Shown here piece by piece: positions 9,162 to 18,353 of a stretch of DNA of 64,000 nucleotides. A program made the translations under genes and the position numbers. The stretch's first letter is position 1. Each line of letters begins with the position of its first letter. A model generated the notes under the pieces. The model did no database searches. It had not been told where the DNA came from and was given only the letters and a program-made list of their open reading frames with translations. The stretch comes from Sutterella sp. (GTDB taxonomy: Bacteria > Pseudomonadota > Gammaproteobacteria > Burkholderiales > Burkholderiaceae_F), in NCBI GenBank assembly GCA_020025955.1, contig JAHHRF010000002.1:16190-80189 (forward strand), in the 5' to 3' direction.

Positions 9162-10832
9162 TCAGTAGCGGTAACCCGCGCGGAAATTCACCCCCAAGTC
9201 ACTCTCGTCAGGCGCTTCGAAGCTGCCAGCCGAGCAAACGAGTTGATTCACGCGTCGGAATAGCGTCAAGAGTTCAATATGTAACGCACTCGTTTCCACC
9301 GACGCGCTTTGCCCATCGTGCAAACGCGCCACATGACTTTCTACTAATAAGAAGTCGTTCACGGCCACACTTCGCTTCTCGGCTTTAAGCCAATGCTTTA
9401 ACTGTAAGCCACGGGCCCCATTGGGGTCGTCCATCTCAAGCAAATCCCCCAAGACGGAGAAGTTTTTCAAAATGCGCGAATGCATGGCTAAGAGTTCGGC
9501 CGCGCCCTCAGCGGAGAAATAACGGTTTTTCGAACACTTCTTTTGGTCCAGAATCTGGAAAATCCCGTCAATCACAAAGATCGCAAACTGCATGTTCCCA
9601 TTGGTATAACGAAGAGACTGCCAGCTCTGCGCCTCTTCTTCCGTGAGGGTCCCCTGCATGATCGTGGTCATGTAGGCGTTTACCGCCTTAATACGGGGCT
9701 CTAACGTGGCACGACGTCCTCGCACTAACAAGATTTCCCCATAGGAAGGGTTGTTTTTAAGGAGTTCCGTTAAGTCATCCCAATAGGTTTCCACCAAGCG
9801 CACGGTTTTCGTGATTTCTTGGCGAGCGGCTAAGAGGGACGTCCCCGTCGTTAAGCGACTTTCTTCCGTGAGGTATTGAATTTCCCCAAACTGCGGACGG
9901 TTTTGCTCGGGCAACACCTTTTCCACCCAACGGGCCACAGGGTTCACAAAGAAGAGCCCCAAGACGCCGGCAATCCCATTGAAAATCAAATGAAAGTAAA
10001 TCACGCCATCGGGCATGGCTGCAAAGCTTCGCGACACGGAAGGGAGCAATGCCACAATCCCGCCCCCGATTAAAAAGGCGGAAATACGGAAAACGCAATT
10101 CCCCAAGGGAGCACGACGCGCAACGTTGCTCCCGCCTGCGGTCGTAAAGAGCGCTAAGAAAGCACTCCCTAAATTAGCACCCAACACCACCCAGAGGCTT
10201 GCGGTCACGGGAAGAAGGCCGGCCGCCACAAAGCCCGCTGCAATCATCACGACAGCCAAGCTTGAGAAACACGCCCACGCCAGGATCACACCCGTTAAGA
10301 CCCCCGTGATGGGGTAAGCGTTCACGATGGCAAAGACGCCTGAGAGTTCCGGCGACTCACGTAATGGCGCCGTCGCCGACATGATCATTGAGAGCGACAT
10401 CATCACCAGGGCGAGCCCCAAGAAAATAAAGCCCACTTGCCCGTAGCGCGTACGTTGCTTCTTTAAAACTAAGAAGACCCCCACGACAATCAAAAGGGGC
10501 ACCAAGGCTTGCAGGTCAAAACTCAAGACGCGCACCATTAAGGCGCTCCCCAAGTCCGCCCCCAAGACGCAGCCCAAAGCCATGGCGGTGGTCACCAAGC
10601 CTTTTTTCTGAAGACCCGCCACCAATAACGCACTCGCGGTGGAACTCTGCAGCAAGCTCGAGACCCCAACCCCTGCGAAAAACGCCACAACACGGTTCAC
10701 TAACACCGTACTTAACCAATGGCGTAACGCTTCCCCAAAGGTGCGCAACATCCCCGTGCGAATCAAGTGCGTGGCCCACAGCAATAACGCCACGGCCCCC
10801 ACCATTTTTATCAAACTCAAGAGCACAACCAT
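9162..10832 (-). CDS. Na/Pi cotransporter family protein with PhoU-like tail
   Basis: Inner-membrane Na+-dependent phosphate carrier of the NptA/YjbB type, 556 residues. The N-terminal half holds the two family repeats of hydrophobic helices with QSSTASALLVAGL in the first and the corresponding GANLGSAFLALFTTAGGS in the second. From about residue 340 the protein is soluble and helical, resembling the PhoU-like C-terminal domain of bacterial family members. It is a single gene with no pst or pho genes beside it, so a role in phosphate import or export is not settled. The start at 10832 fits the family (short N-terminus before the first helix). Confidence 0.88.
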   Translation of the reverse strand: MVVLLSLIKMVGAVALLLWATHLIRTGMLRTFGEALRHWLSTVLVNRVVAFFAGVGVSSLLQSSTASALLVAGLQKKGLVTTAMALGCVLGADLGSALMVRVLSFDLQALVPLLIVVGVFLVLKKQRTRYGQVGFIFLGLALVMMSLSMIMSATAPLRESPELSGVFAIVNAYPITGVLTGVILAWACFSSLAVVMIAAGFVAAGLLPVTASLWVVLGANLGSAFLALFTTAGGSNVARRAPLGNCVFRISAFLIGGGIVALLPSVSRSFAAMPDGVIYFHLIFNGIAGVLGLFFVNPVARWVEKVLPEQNRPQFGEIQYLTEESRLTTGTSLLAARQEITKTVRLVETYWDDLTELLKNNPSYGEILLVRGRRATLEPRIKAVNAYMTTIMQGTLTEEEAQSWQSLRYTNGNMQFAIFVIDGIFQILDQKKCSKNRYFSAEGAAELLAMHSRILKNFSVLGDLLEMDDPNGARGLQLKHWLKAEKRSVAVNDFLLVESHVARLHDGQSASVETSALHIELLTLFRRVNQLVCSAGSFEAPDESDLGVNFRAGYRY

Positions 10833-10873
10833 GGGTGTTCCAAAAACCTTAAAAACGCGAAAAAGTAATCAAT

Positions 10874-10897
10874 CCCCCCTATTTTAATGGAGGGGGG
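10874..10897. other. GC-rich hairpin in the leader of the Na/Pi gene
   Basis: CCCCCCT and AGGGGGG arms around a 10-nt AT-rich loop, 42 bp upstream of the Na/Pi cotransporter start. No U tract is visible, so it is probably structural or regulatory rather than a terminator. Confidence 0.35.
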
Positions 10898-10930
10898 TCA
10901 AAGAGCCTACTCATCCTGGTTTCTTCTTTC

Positions 10931-10995
10931 GTCCTAAGTTGATTAAAGTAAGTCTTTAGGACTGGGAGAGACGCCATGCGTGGACGTTCGTCTCT
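10931..10995 (+). other. Two leader hairpins upstream of the amidohydrolase
   Basis: The first is GTCCTAA/TTAGGAC (10931-10937 with 10956-10962). The second is AGAGACG/CGTCTCT (10967-10973 with 10989-10995). They precede the amidohydrolase start by 50-114 bp. A run of six T residues occurs at 11007-11012, too far for a standard terminator. Confidence 0.3.
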
Positions 10996-11044
10996 GCCCT
11001 CGCCCTCTTTTTTCCAATTCACCCTTTCCCTTAAAGGATTCACG

Positions 11045-12661
11045 ATGACTACCCTAATCACCGGGGCTCATATTTATGTCGAGCCCGGCCACTTTGCCCA
11101 AGCCCTTCTTATTAATGACGACGGCCGCATTGTTGCGGTCGGCACGGACGACGAAGTGAAGCAAAAGGTGAAGGGAAGCGTGAAAACGTGGGACGCTAAG
11201 GGACGTACCCTCGTGCCGGGCTTTAATGACACCCATATGCACTTGATGAGTAAGGGCCAGTTATTGGCCTCCATCCAATTGCTGGGTTGCCAATCGATTG
11301 CCGAAGTGCAAGCACGCATTCGTGCGTTTATTGAGGAAACCAAGCCAGAACCCGGCACCGTGCTCTATGGCATGGGCTGGAATCAGGACTACTTCAATGA
11401 AGACGGTAACCGCTTAATGACGCGCGATGACGTGGATGCGGTGACCACGGACTACCCCATCATTTTGGAGCGTGCCTGCGCGCACATTTTGGTCGCGAAC
11501 ACCCCTGCGATTGAATTGGCAGGTTTAACGCCGGAATCTATTCCTCCTGAGGGCGGTGCTTACGACGTGGAAAACGGTCGCCTCACGGGGATCGTGCGTG
11601 AAAACGCGTGCCCGGCCATCTTGGCGCTGCGCCCAGCGGTGACGCTCGACGACCGTAAGCGCATGATCCGTTTAGCGATTACGCATGCTAATCGCTATGG
11701 GGTCACCTCGGTGGGCACCATGGATTTGCGTCCCGCAGATTGGATGGATACGTGGCGCGCGTATAGTGACGTCCTCAAAGAAACCCCCAACCTTCGCGTC
11801 AACCATCAGGTGAACTTTATGGAGCCTGAAGGTTTCAAGCGTTTTTTGAGCCTCGGCTTTAAGACGGGGATGGGCTCGGACTTTAACCGTATTGGTCCCT
11901 TGAAGATGTTTGCGGACGGCAGTCTCGGTGCTCGCACAGCCCTTCTTCGTGGGCCCTATGCGGACGACCCCAGCACCTCGGGGATGGCGACCTTGTCGGT
12001 CGAGGATCTTGACACCATGGTGGGCTTAGCCACGGCGCACCAGTGCCAAACCATTGTGCACGCCATTGGGGACGGCGCCATTGAGCGCGTGTTGGATGCC
12101 TATGAAAAGGTGGATCCCTCGCATGAAAACCCGTTACGTAATGGCGTAGTGCATGTGCAGATTACGGATAAGCCCCTTTTAGAGCGCTTCCAAACCCAAA
12201 ACGTGATTGCCTTTACGCAGCCCATTTTCTTGCATTACGACATTCAGATTGCAGAGAGTCGTGTGGGGAAAGCCATGGCGTCGACGAGTTACGCCTTTAA
12301 GACCTTAAAGACCTTAGGGGTGCACCAAAGCTTCGGGACGGATACCCCGGTGGAAGACTTGGATCCGATTGCGTGCCTTTATTGCGCCGTCAACCGTAAG
12401 CGTTTGGATGGCACCCCGCTCTCGGGCTTTTACCCCAATGAGTGTTTGAGTGTCGAAGAAGCCATTGATGCGTATTCGTTAGAAGGCGCTTACTCAACGG
12501 GCGACGAAGCCACGAAGGGCCGTTTAAAGGAAGGGTACGTAGCGGACTTGGTGGTGTTGAGTGAAAACATCTTTACGCTTCCTCCCACGGACCTTTTAAA
12601 GACGGAAGTCTTAGGCACGATGGTCAACGGCCAATGGGTCTATGAGGCTGAGAGCCTCTAA
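11045..12661 (+). CDS. YtcJ-like metal-dependent amidohydrolase
   Basis: Predicted cytosolic hydrolase of the amidohydrolase superfamily (YtcJ/LAF3 branch), 538 residues. Metal-ligand motifs are the HXH pair in NDTHMHLMSKG, a His in HAIGDGAIERVLDAYE, and the Asp in SFGTDTPVEDLDP. The central LKMFADGSLGARTALL is a hallmark of the branch, and the C-terminal KEGYVADLVVLSENIF completes the composite beta-sandwich. The substrate is unknown; family members act on amides, ureas or formamides. An earlier in-frame ATG at 10976 adds a poorly conserved tail and overlaps a leader hairpin. The ATG at 11045 follows AAAGGA and matches the family start MTTLITGAHIYV. The gene stands alone with its own hairpin terminator. 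Confidence 0.9.
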   Translation: MTTLITGAHIYVEPGHFAQALLINDDGRIVAVGTDDEVKQKVKGSVKTWDAKGRTLVPGFNDTHMHLMSKGQLLASIQLLGCQSIAEVQARIRAFIEETKPEPGTVLYGMGWNQDYFNEDGNRLMTRDDVDAVTTDYPIILERACAHILVANTPAIELAGLTPESIPPEGGAYDVENGRLTGIVRENACPAILALRPAVTLDDRKRMIRLAITHANRYGVTSVGTMDLRPADWMDTWRAYSDVLKETPNLRVNHQVNFMEPEGFKRFLSLGFKTGMGSDFNRIGPLKMFADGSLGARTALLRGPYADDPSTSGMATLSVEDLDTMVGLATAHQCQTIVHAIGDGAIERVLDAYEKVDPSHENPLRNGVVHVQITDKPLLERFQTQNVIAFTQPIFLHYDIQIAESRVGKAMASTSYAFKTLKTLGVHQSFGTDTPVEDLDPIACLYCAVNRKRLDGTPLSGFYPNECLSVEEAIDAYSLEGAYSTGDEATKGRLKEGYVADLVVLSENIFTLPPTDLLKTEVLGTMVNGQWVYEAESL

Positions 12662-12690
12662 GCCAAAACAAAATCAAAACGCTTCATTTT

Positions 12691-12725
12691 GCGACGCGAT
12701 TAGGTCTTCCTCAGTCGCGTCGTTT
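12691..12725 (+). terminator. Hairpin terminator after the amidohydrolase
   Basis: Perfect 8-bp GC-rich stem CGACGCGA / TCGCGTCG with a 15-nt loop, followed by a short TTT. It lies 30 bp after the stop codon. The U tract is weak. Confidence 0.5.
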
Positions 12726-12931
12726 GCTATTCAAAGGTTGGACCGACTTTTCTTCTCTTTCCCGACTACTTTTTCTCCCCTAGGGACATTGCTGTAGGGC
12801 TAAGGCAATCCTCTTAGGCGAAACGTCCCAAGGGGTTTGCCCCTTCCCAAGGTTTTTCTCAAAACCCGTGTGAGAGAAGGCTTTTCGTCACAAAAACGAA
12901 ATTATTCATGGCACACTAACTGTGAAGAAAA

Positions 12932-13237
12932 AAGGTGATAGAGGCGCGAAACGAATGAGTATCGTGGCGGTTGGGATGAGTCATCATCCCAGAGGGGGCA
13001 CCCTGAGCCAAGAGAAAGGTCAATTCGCCGAAATCTGACACAAGGCATTGTGTCAGGTTGGACACCGCGTGAATAACGCAGTGGCTCCCATCGAGGTCCA
13101 AACGACTCGGTGGAGGCGCTATCGATGTCAGTTTGGTAGCTTGTGGCGAGGAAGGGAGTCCTTCGTTGTTCTCGAAAAGAACCGCCACAATGTCTAGCAA
13201 AGAAAGCTGCATCCGATAGTGATGCAGCTTTTTTTGT
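12932..13237 (+). promoter_or_regulatory. Lysine riboswitch (L box) with terminator platform
   Basis: The aptamer contains the conserved L-box blocks in order: GATAGAGGCGCGAA (12937-12950), ATGAGTA, GAGAAAGG, TTCGCCGAAA, a TGACACAA/TTGTGTCA hairpin followed by GGTTGG, and the closing GGTGGAGGCGCTATC ending at 13123. GATAG pairs with CTATC to form P1. Downstream lie a long TTGTGGCG/CGCCACAA stem and an intrinsic terminator at 13205-13237. In this class lysine binding normally favours termination, so high lysine should switch the next gene off. The assignment rests on recognition of conserved blocks; a covariance search would settle it. Confidence 0.9.
13205..13237 (+). terminator. Riboswitch-controlled terminator
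   Basis: Stem AGCTGCATC / GATGCAGCT (13207-13215 with 13223-13231) followed by a run of seven T residues, 36 bp before the transporter start. The AGCTT at about 13137-13141 is complementary to the 5' arm and may take part in an alternative pairing. Confidence 0.9.
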
Positions 13238-13273
13238 ATCCATCACATTGACATCCTTTTTTGGAGAGACCTC

Positions 13274-14686
13274 ATGTCTGAAACCCTGCAACACGCAGAG
13301 AGCCGATTAAGCTCGACGCAAACCGAACTTCGCCGAGAGGTAGGCCTCTTCGGTGGCGTCTCGGTGATCGCCGGCATTATGATTGGCTCCGGCATTTTCT
13401 ATATCGGCGCTTTAGTCTTAGAGCGCACGGGGATGAGCCTTGGGCTTAGCCTCTTAGTCTGGGTCATTGGCGGCTTAGTGACGCTTTTGTCCGGGATCTG
13501 TTACGCCGAAATGGGCGCCATGATGCCTAAGGCCGGTGGCGTTTACGTCTACCTTCGTGAAGCCTACGGCGAACGCTTAGCCTTTATGTGTGGCTTTGCC
13601 AACTTTACCCTCGGGAATTCTGGTTCCATTGCCGCCTTGGCGGTAGCCTTTGCCGCGGTGATTGCCACCTTCGTGCCGGGGATGGACTCCTTCTGGCAAC
13701 GCATGTTGGCCACGGGCACCGTGGTAATTCTCACGGCCGTTAACTACCGTGGGATTAAGAGCGCCAACTGGGTGCAGAGCTTCTTCATGGTTTTAAAGAT
13801 GCTCCCGATTTTGGTGGTCTTGATTGCCGGCCTTCTCTGGGGCACGGAAACCCCTGACTTAACCTTGATGCCGGCCGGGAACCCCGACTGGGCGAGCTTA
13901 ATCTCTATGATTGGCTTTGGTGTGATCGCCACCCTCTGGGCTTATGAAGGTTGGACCAACCTCAACGTGATCAGTGAAGAAGTGAAGGACCCGCATCGCA
14001 ACATTCCGCTGAGCATGATCCTCTCGATCGTGGGCGTGACGGTGCTCTACATCCTCTTTAACTACGCTGTGTTCCGTGTGCTCCCCTATGACACCATCGT
14101 CAACATGTTGACGGGTGAAAACCGAAACATGTACTTAGGGAAGGAATCCGCCTTCGTGCTCTTTGGTGAACCCGGTCTCTTGATCGTCGGCATGGCCATG
14201 GCCTTTGCAATCTTCAACTCGTTATCCGGTTGCGTGATGGTCTTCCCCCGCATGTACTACGCCATGAGCCGCGATGGGGCGTTCTTCAAGAGTTTAGCCA
14301 AGCTCCATCCCACGTACCGTACGCCGGTCAACGCCCTGTTAGCCAGCTCCGGGATCTCCATTGTGCTCATCTGGACGCATAACCTCTCTGACTTGACGAG
14401 CTTGGTGGCGGTGTGCGGCATGATCTTCCACGGCTTAGCCTTCTGGGGTGTGATCCGTCTGCGTGCGAAGTATCCGACGATGGAACGTCCTTACAAGGTT
14501 TGGTTCTATCCCTATAGCGTGTACTTGATCTGCGCCATCATGGTGGGGCTTATCATCAACGCCATCATCAATGACCCGATGACCGCGGCCCTCAACTTCA
14601 TCTTCCCGATTATCGGTTTGGTGATCTACGAATTCTTCTTTAAGAACAGTTTCGACCGTGAACAAGCGGTTGTGGCAGCCGAATAA
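13274..14686 (+). CDS. APC-superfamily amino-acid transporter, candidate lysine-responsive importer
   Basis: Inner-membrane carrier of 470 residues with about 12 helices. The start VGLFGGVSVIAGIMIGSGIF holds the GSGIF substrate-binding signature of APC transporters, and YAEMGAMMPKAGGVYVYLREAYG matches the LAT/SteT-like branch. GVIATLWAYEGWTNLNVISEEVKDPHRNIP is the conserved helix 6 region. The upstream lysine riboswitch indicates that its transcription falls when lysine is abundant, so lysine or a related cationic amino acid is the likely substrate. The sequence alone does not prove this: known riboswitch-controlled lysine carriers mostly belong to other branches. GGAGAG precedes the ATG by six bases. 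Confidence 0.9.
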   Translation: MSETLQHAESRLSSTQTELRREVGLFGGVSVIAGIMIGSGIFYIGALVLERTGMSLGLSLLVWVIGGLVTLLSGICYAEMGAMMPKAGGVYVYLREAYGERLAFMCGFANFTLGNSGSIAALAVAFAAVIATFVPGMDSFWQRMLATGTVVILTAVNYRGIKSANWVQSFFMVLKMLPILVVLIAGLLWGTETPDLTLMPAGNPDWASLISMIGFGVIATLWAYEGWTNLNVISEEVKDPHRNIPLSMILSIVGVTVLYILFNYAVFRVLPYDTIVNMLTGENRNMYLGKESAFVLFGEPGLLIVGMAMAFAIFNSLSGCVMVFPRMYYAMSRDGAFFKSLAKLHPTYRTPVNALLASSGISIVLIWTHNLSDLTSLVAVCGMIFHGLAFWGVIRLRAKYPTMERPYKVWFYPYSVYLICAIMVGLIINAIINDPMTAALNFIFPIIGLVIYEFFFKNSFDREQAVVAAE

Positions 14687-15082
14687 GGCAAGAACCCGCT
14701 AACACAAAATTCGCAAGGCGTTGCACCCCTGCAACACCTAGGGCGAAAACGAAGAACTCGGTGTGTCAAACACCGGGTTCTTTTCTTTTATTGACGCTGG
14801 TTTTCCACCCCCAAATACTCCCAAAAGGGTAGCTCGCTATTCAACAACGGAATAGCGAAAGCTTATCTATCAAGGCTCTTGCGATAGGCTTTGCAAAAAT
14901 CGACGTGTTTTTCGTCAAACAAAAGGGTTATTACTCATCTCGTTTCTCTTCATGCAATCTCCCCCTAACGATACTGTTATGGGAAACGCCCCAATGCTAG
15001 GATGGCGATACAACGCTAATCAGTCGCAAAGGACTTGTGGCACTAGCGCTAGCCCCAAAAATTTTGTGGAGAACCCCCACCT
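14687..15082 (+). other. 396-bp region upstream of napD
   Basis: After the transporter terminator there is a perfect hairpin TCGCTATTC/GAATAGCGA (14834-14842 with 14850-14858), and near the gene a palindrome CTAGCGCTAG at about 15046-15055. No FNR site with two good half-sites and no molybdenum-cofactor riboswitch could be recognised. No ORF is supported. Confidence 0.4.
14753..14789 (+). terminator. Terminator after the APC transporter
   Basis: Eleven-base stem GAACTCGGTGT / ACACCGGGTTC (one G-T pair) with a GTCAA loop followed by TTTTCTTTTA. Confidence 0.88.
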
Positions 15083-15313
15083 ATGCAACTCTCTGGCGTG
15101 TTGTTAGTCGCCCAGCCCGGTCGCTTAACCGAAGCGATGAATGCCGTGCGACAAATCCCTGGCGTCGACCTCCATGACGTGGACGCGGAGTCAGAACGCG
15201 CAATCGCCGTGATTGAAGCCGACGACACCCATGCGTTGGTGGACACCTTTAAAACGATCGAATCCCTTGAATCGGTTTTAAAAGTGAGTCCCGTCAACCA
15301 TTACTTTGAATAA
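15083..15313 (+). CDS. napD: Periplasmic nitrate reductase chaperone NapD
   Basis: Cytoplasmic chaperone that binds the twin-arginine signal of NapA and helps its maturation. At 76 residues it has the NapD ferredoxin-like fold pattern: SGVLLVAQPGRLTEAMNAVRQIPGVDLHDVD followed by a beta strand and FKTIESLESVLKVSPVNHYFE, where the ending is typical. It precedes napA by 216 bp in the same direction. The ATG at 15083 follows GTGGAG, and that purine stretch can pair with CCCCAC immediately before the start (GTGGAGAACCCCCAC), which may limit translation. Confidence 0.9.
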   Translation: MQLSGVLLVAQPGRLTEAMNAVRQIPGVDLHDVDAESERAIAVIEADDTHALVDTFKTIESLESVLKVSPVNHYFE

Positions 15314-15463
15314 AGGCCTCTAAGAGAAAGCGGGACCCCAAGCGCACATCACCCAAAGGGAAAGGCTCTTTTTATCTTCAAGCGTCTGTCAGCGTTTAAG
15401 AGGAAAAGACTCAATCCCAAAACGTTCGCCCCCCTTTCTCATCAGCCTTTGTCTTTCGACCCT

Positions 15464-15511
15464 GACACCGATCCCCAAACTGAGTGCAAAAACTTAGTCA
15501 ACCCCGGTGTC
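15464..15511 (+). other. Hairpin in the napA leader
   Basis: Outer stem GACACCG/CGGTGTC (15464-15470 with 15505-15511) and inner stem ACTGAGT/ACTTAGT (one G-T pair) around a GCAAAA loop. It ends 18 bp before the napA start, just upstream of the ribosome-binding site. It could influence napA translation or mark a processing site between napD and napA. Confidence 0.4.
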
Positions 15512-15529
15512 AAACTCTAGGAGAATCGT

Positions 15530-18259
15530 ATGAAAACCCTTCCCATCGTGGACGTGAAGCGTCGCGCGCTTTTAAAGTCGAGCTTGGCGGCGAGTGCTGC
15601 CTTGTCGGCGGGTTTCCCCATGGCCAGCAAAGCCGAGTCGGCTGAAGCGCTCGATCGCCTTCAGTGGAAAAAAGGCGTGTGCCGTTTCTGTGGCACGGGC
15701 TGCGGCTTAATGGTTGGCGTTAAAGGTGGCCAAGTCGTTGCCGTCAAGGGTGACCCCGATTGCGCCGTGAATCGCGGCATTCTTTGCATGAAGGGCTACT
15801 ACAACAGCACCATGCTCTACGCCAAGGACCGTTTGACGACCCCTTGGATGCGTATGAAGGACGGCAAGTTTGCCAAAGACGGCACGATGCAGCCCGTGAG
15901 CTGGGACGTCGCCATGGCCGAAATGGTCAAGCAATTTAAGCGCGTCTACCAGGAAAAGGGCCCCTCTGGCATTGGGATGGTCATGTCGGGCCAGAACACC
16001 ATTCCGGAGGCCTATGCCGCGAGCAAACTCTGGAAGGGTGGCTTCCGCTCCAATAACATCGACCCCAATGCCCGCCTTTGCATGGCCTCGGCTGTGGTCG
16101 GGATGTATCAGGTCTTCGGGGTGGATGAACCCGCTAACGTCTATGCGGACTTAGAAAAGACCGAAAACATGATCTTCTTTGGTAACAACATGGCCGAAGC
16201 CCATCCGGTGCTCTGGAGCCGTACGGTTAACCATTTGAAGACGGGGAAAGCCAAGCTCTTTAATGTGACCACCTACAAGAACCTCTCCTCGGCCGCAGCC
16301 GAAGAAACCTTGGTGATCAAACCCAATAGCGACTTGGCGGTGCTCAACTACCTCATCCGTGAAGTCATCGAGCGCGACAAGGTCAATCACGACTTTGTGA
16401 AGGAAAACTGCGTCTTTGCTGCGGGCGTTACCGACATCGGGTTCGGGCTTCGTCCCAACGACAAGTTCTCCTATGACGCCGAAAAAGACATGATGCAAAA
16501 AGAGCGTGTCGTCACCTTAACCAAGGAAGAAGCACGCGCCATGCATTTAGAAGCGGGCGTTCCCATTGAGCAGAAGAACACCAAGAGTGCGGTGAAGCAC
16601 TGGCTCATCACGTTTGAGGAATTCAAGAAGGGCGTTGCCCCCTATACGCTCGACTTCGTGACGGATTTAGCCCACGGGGACGTGGACGAGTCGCGTGAAG
16701 AATTCCAGCGCAAACTCAAGCGCTTAGCGGACATGGTCTGCGAAGACAAGAACCTCTTGTCGTTGTGGTGCATGGGCTTTAACCAGCACCAGCGTGGCGT
16801 GTGGGTTAACGAACAGATCTACGCCTTGCATCTGTTGCTCGGCAAACATGGGGCTCCTGGGAACGGCGCCTTCTCGCTCACAGGGCAGCCCTCGGCTTGC
16901 GGCTCCGCACGTGAAGTCGGTATCTTTGCGCACCGCTTGCCCGCCGATATGATGGTCGCGAACCCCAAGCACCGTGAGATCACGGAAAAGCATTGGAAGG
17001 TGGCGCCCGGCACGTTAAACCCCAAGGTCGGCACCCACATCATGAACATCATGCGTGGGCTCGAGGACGGGAGCGTGAACTTTGTCTGGACGCAGGTGGT
17101 GAACATCTTCCAGTCGACGCCGAACAACTCGCACTGGATTAAGGCCGCCCGCGACCCGAAGAATTTCGTGGTGGTGTCTGATGTCTATCCCACGTTCTCG
17201 ACCACGGTCGCTGACGTGATCCTGCCCGCGGCCTTCCACTTTGAAAAGTGGGGGCTCTTCGGTAACGGCGAGCGCCGTACCCAAGGGTGGGAACAGATGG
17301 TGAAGGCTCCGGGTGACGCCCGTACGGACGTCTGGATGATGCTCGAATTCTCCAAGCACTTTACCGTGGGTGAAGTCTATAAGGCGCAGCCCTTGAAGGG
17401 TGTCCCCAACGACGAGTTACCGGACGTGTTAGAAGCCATGCACGCCATGGGCTATAAGGACGACGATACCCTCTTTGATGTGCTCTTTGCCCCGAAGGTG
17501 TTGGCGCCCGCTCCCTGGCCCGATCCGTTGTACAAGACCCCCTTGAATGCCACGGGTGAGGCGCTTGGCTTGGCCTACTTGCCAGAAAAGGCCCTCTTTA
17601 ACGAATACCGTGAATTCACCTTAGGGCATGGTCACGACTTGGCGGACTTTGATACGTACTTGTCCCCGAAGGTCCATGGCTTAACGTGGCCGGTCGTCAA
17701 CGGCAAAGAAACCCTCTGGCGCTTTAACCCTGAGTACGACCCCTATGCCAAGCCCGGTAACCGTTTCTATGGTCCCTTATTAAAGGCGTTGCCCACGGGG
17801 AACTTGCATGGTGTGACGAACCCTGAAAAGGTGAGCTTAGCGGGTAAGGCGAAGATCTTCTTCCGACCCTACCAGCACCCCTGCGAAATGCCCGATGAAA
17901 CGTACGACATGTGGCTCTGCACGGGTCGTGTGTTAGAGCACTGGCATACGGGCTCGATGACGTTGCGTGTGCCCGAACTCAATGCTGCGGAACCCGATGC
18001 CCTTCTTTACATGCACCCGGCGGACGCCGAAAAGCGTGGCTTAAAGCGCGGGGACATGGCTAAGGTGACGAGTCGCCATGGGTCGTGCCGTGCGTTAGTG
18101 GAAACGAAGTTCCGTAACTTGATGCCCAAGGGCTCGACCTGGTTAGCCTTCTTTGATGCGCGTGTCATGGCCAATGCCGTGGTCCAAGACGTGTCCGACC
18201 CCTTAAGTAAGGAACCGGACTTCAAGAAGACCGCCGTTAAGGTTGAAAAACTCGGCTAA
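15530..18259 (+). CDS. napA: Periplasmic nitrate reductase catalytic subunit NapA
   Basis: Reduces nitrate to nitrite in the periplasm with a bis-MGD molybdenum centre and one [4Fe-4S] cluster. The 909-residue precursor has a twin-arginine signal (KRRALLK, residues 10-16). Cluster cysteines are Cys51, 54, 58 and 86. Cys184 in NARLCMASAVVG is the expected molybdenum ligand, and GNNMAEAHPVLW is the usual NapA block. It is about 80 residues longer than the E. coli protein; the extra segment near residues 300-390 resembles the long NapA type known from Epsilonproteobacteria. AGGAGA precedes the ATG. napB follows by 94 bp. No napC, napGH or napF is in the window. Confidence 0.96.
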   Translation: MKTLPIVDVKRRALLKSSLAASAALSAGFPMASKAESAEALDRLQWKKGVCRFCGTGCGLMVGVKGGQVVAVKGDPDCAVNRGILCMKGYYNSTMLYAKDRLTTPWMRMKDGKFAKDGTMQPVSWDVAMAEMVKQFKRVYQEKGPSGIGMVMSGQNTIPEAYAASKLWKGGFRSNNIDPNARLCMASAVVGMYQVFGVDEPANVYADLEKTENMIFFGNNMAEAHPVLWSRTVNHLKTGKAKLFNVTTYKNLSSAAAEETLVIKPNSDLAVLNYLIREVIERDKVNHDFVKENCVFAAGVTDIGFGLRPNDKFSYDAEKDMMQKERVVTLTKEEARAMHLEAGVPIEQKNTKSAVKHWLITFEEFKKGVAPYTLDFVTDLAHGDVDESREEFQRKLKRLADMVCEDKNLLSLWCMGFNQHQRGVWVNEQIYALHLLLGKHGAPGNGAFSLTGQPSACGSAREVGIFAHRLPADMMVANPKHREITEKHWKVAPGTLNPKVGTHIMNIMRGLEDGSVNFVWTQVVNIFQSTPNNSHWIKAARDPKNFVVVSDVYPTFSTTVADVILPAAFHFEKWGLFGNGERRTQGWEQMVKAPGDARTDVWMMLEFSKHFTVGEVYKAQPLKGVPNDELPDVLEAMHAMGYKDDDTLFDVLFAPKVLAPAPWPDPLYKTPLNATGEALGLAYLPEKALFNEYREFTLGHGHDLADFDTYLSPKVHGLTWPVVNGKETLWRFNPEYDPYAKPGNRFYGPLLKALPTGNLHGVTNPEKVSLAGKAKIFFRPYQHPCEMPDETYDMWLCTGRVLEHWHTGSMTLRVPELNAAEPDALLYMHPADAEKRGLKRGDMAKVTSRHGSCRALVETKFRNLMPKGSTWLAFFDARVMANAVVQDVSDPLSKEPDFKKTAVKVEKLG

Positions 18260-18353
18260 CCCACTGACCACCATTTGTGGGGGATTCGCCCGCTCGAAGT
18301 GGACTGACACAGTCCGTCCCCGCCCGCGAATCCCCGCTCAGGAGATAGAAAAC

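Larger units (their letters stand above)
12662..13273 (+). other. 612-bp leader region of the APC transporter
   Basis: Contains the amidohydrolase terminator (12691-12725), a stretch with small hairpins such as AAGGGG/CCCCTT near 12832-12847, the lysine riboswitch aptamer (about 12932-13130) and its expression platform (to 13237). No protein gene is supported; open frames on the minus strand here run across the riboswitch and are not credible. Confidence 0.7.

Noticed and set aside
12902..13294. Minus-strand open frames across the lysine riboswitch
   Set aside because: They run through the conserved riboswitch blocks and have no protein features; the RNA explanation is far stronger.
14790..15082. 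FNR site or molybdenum-cofactor riboswitch upstream of napD
   Set aside because: No TTGAT-N4-ATCAA-like pair was found and no recognised aptamer core; only unrelated hairpins.
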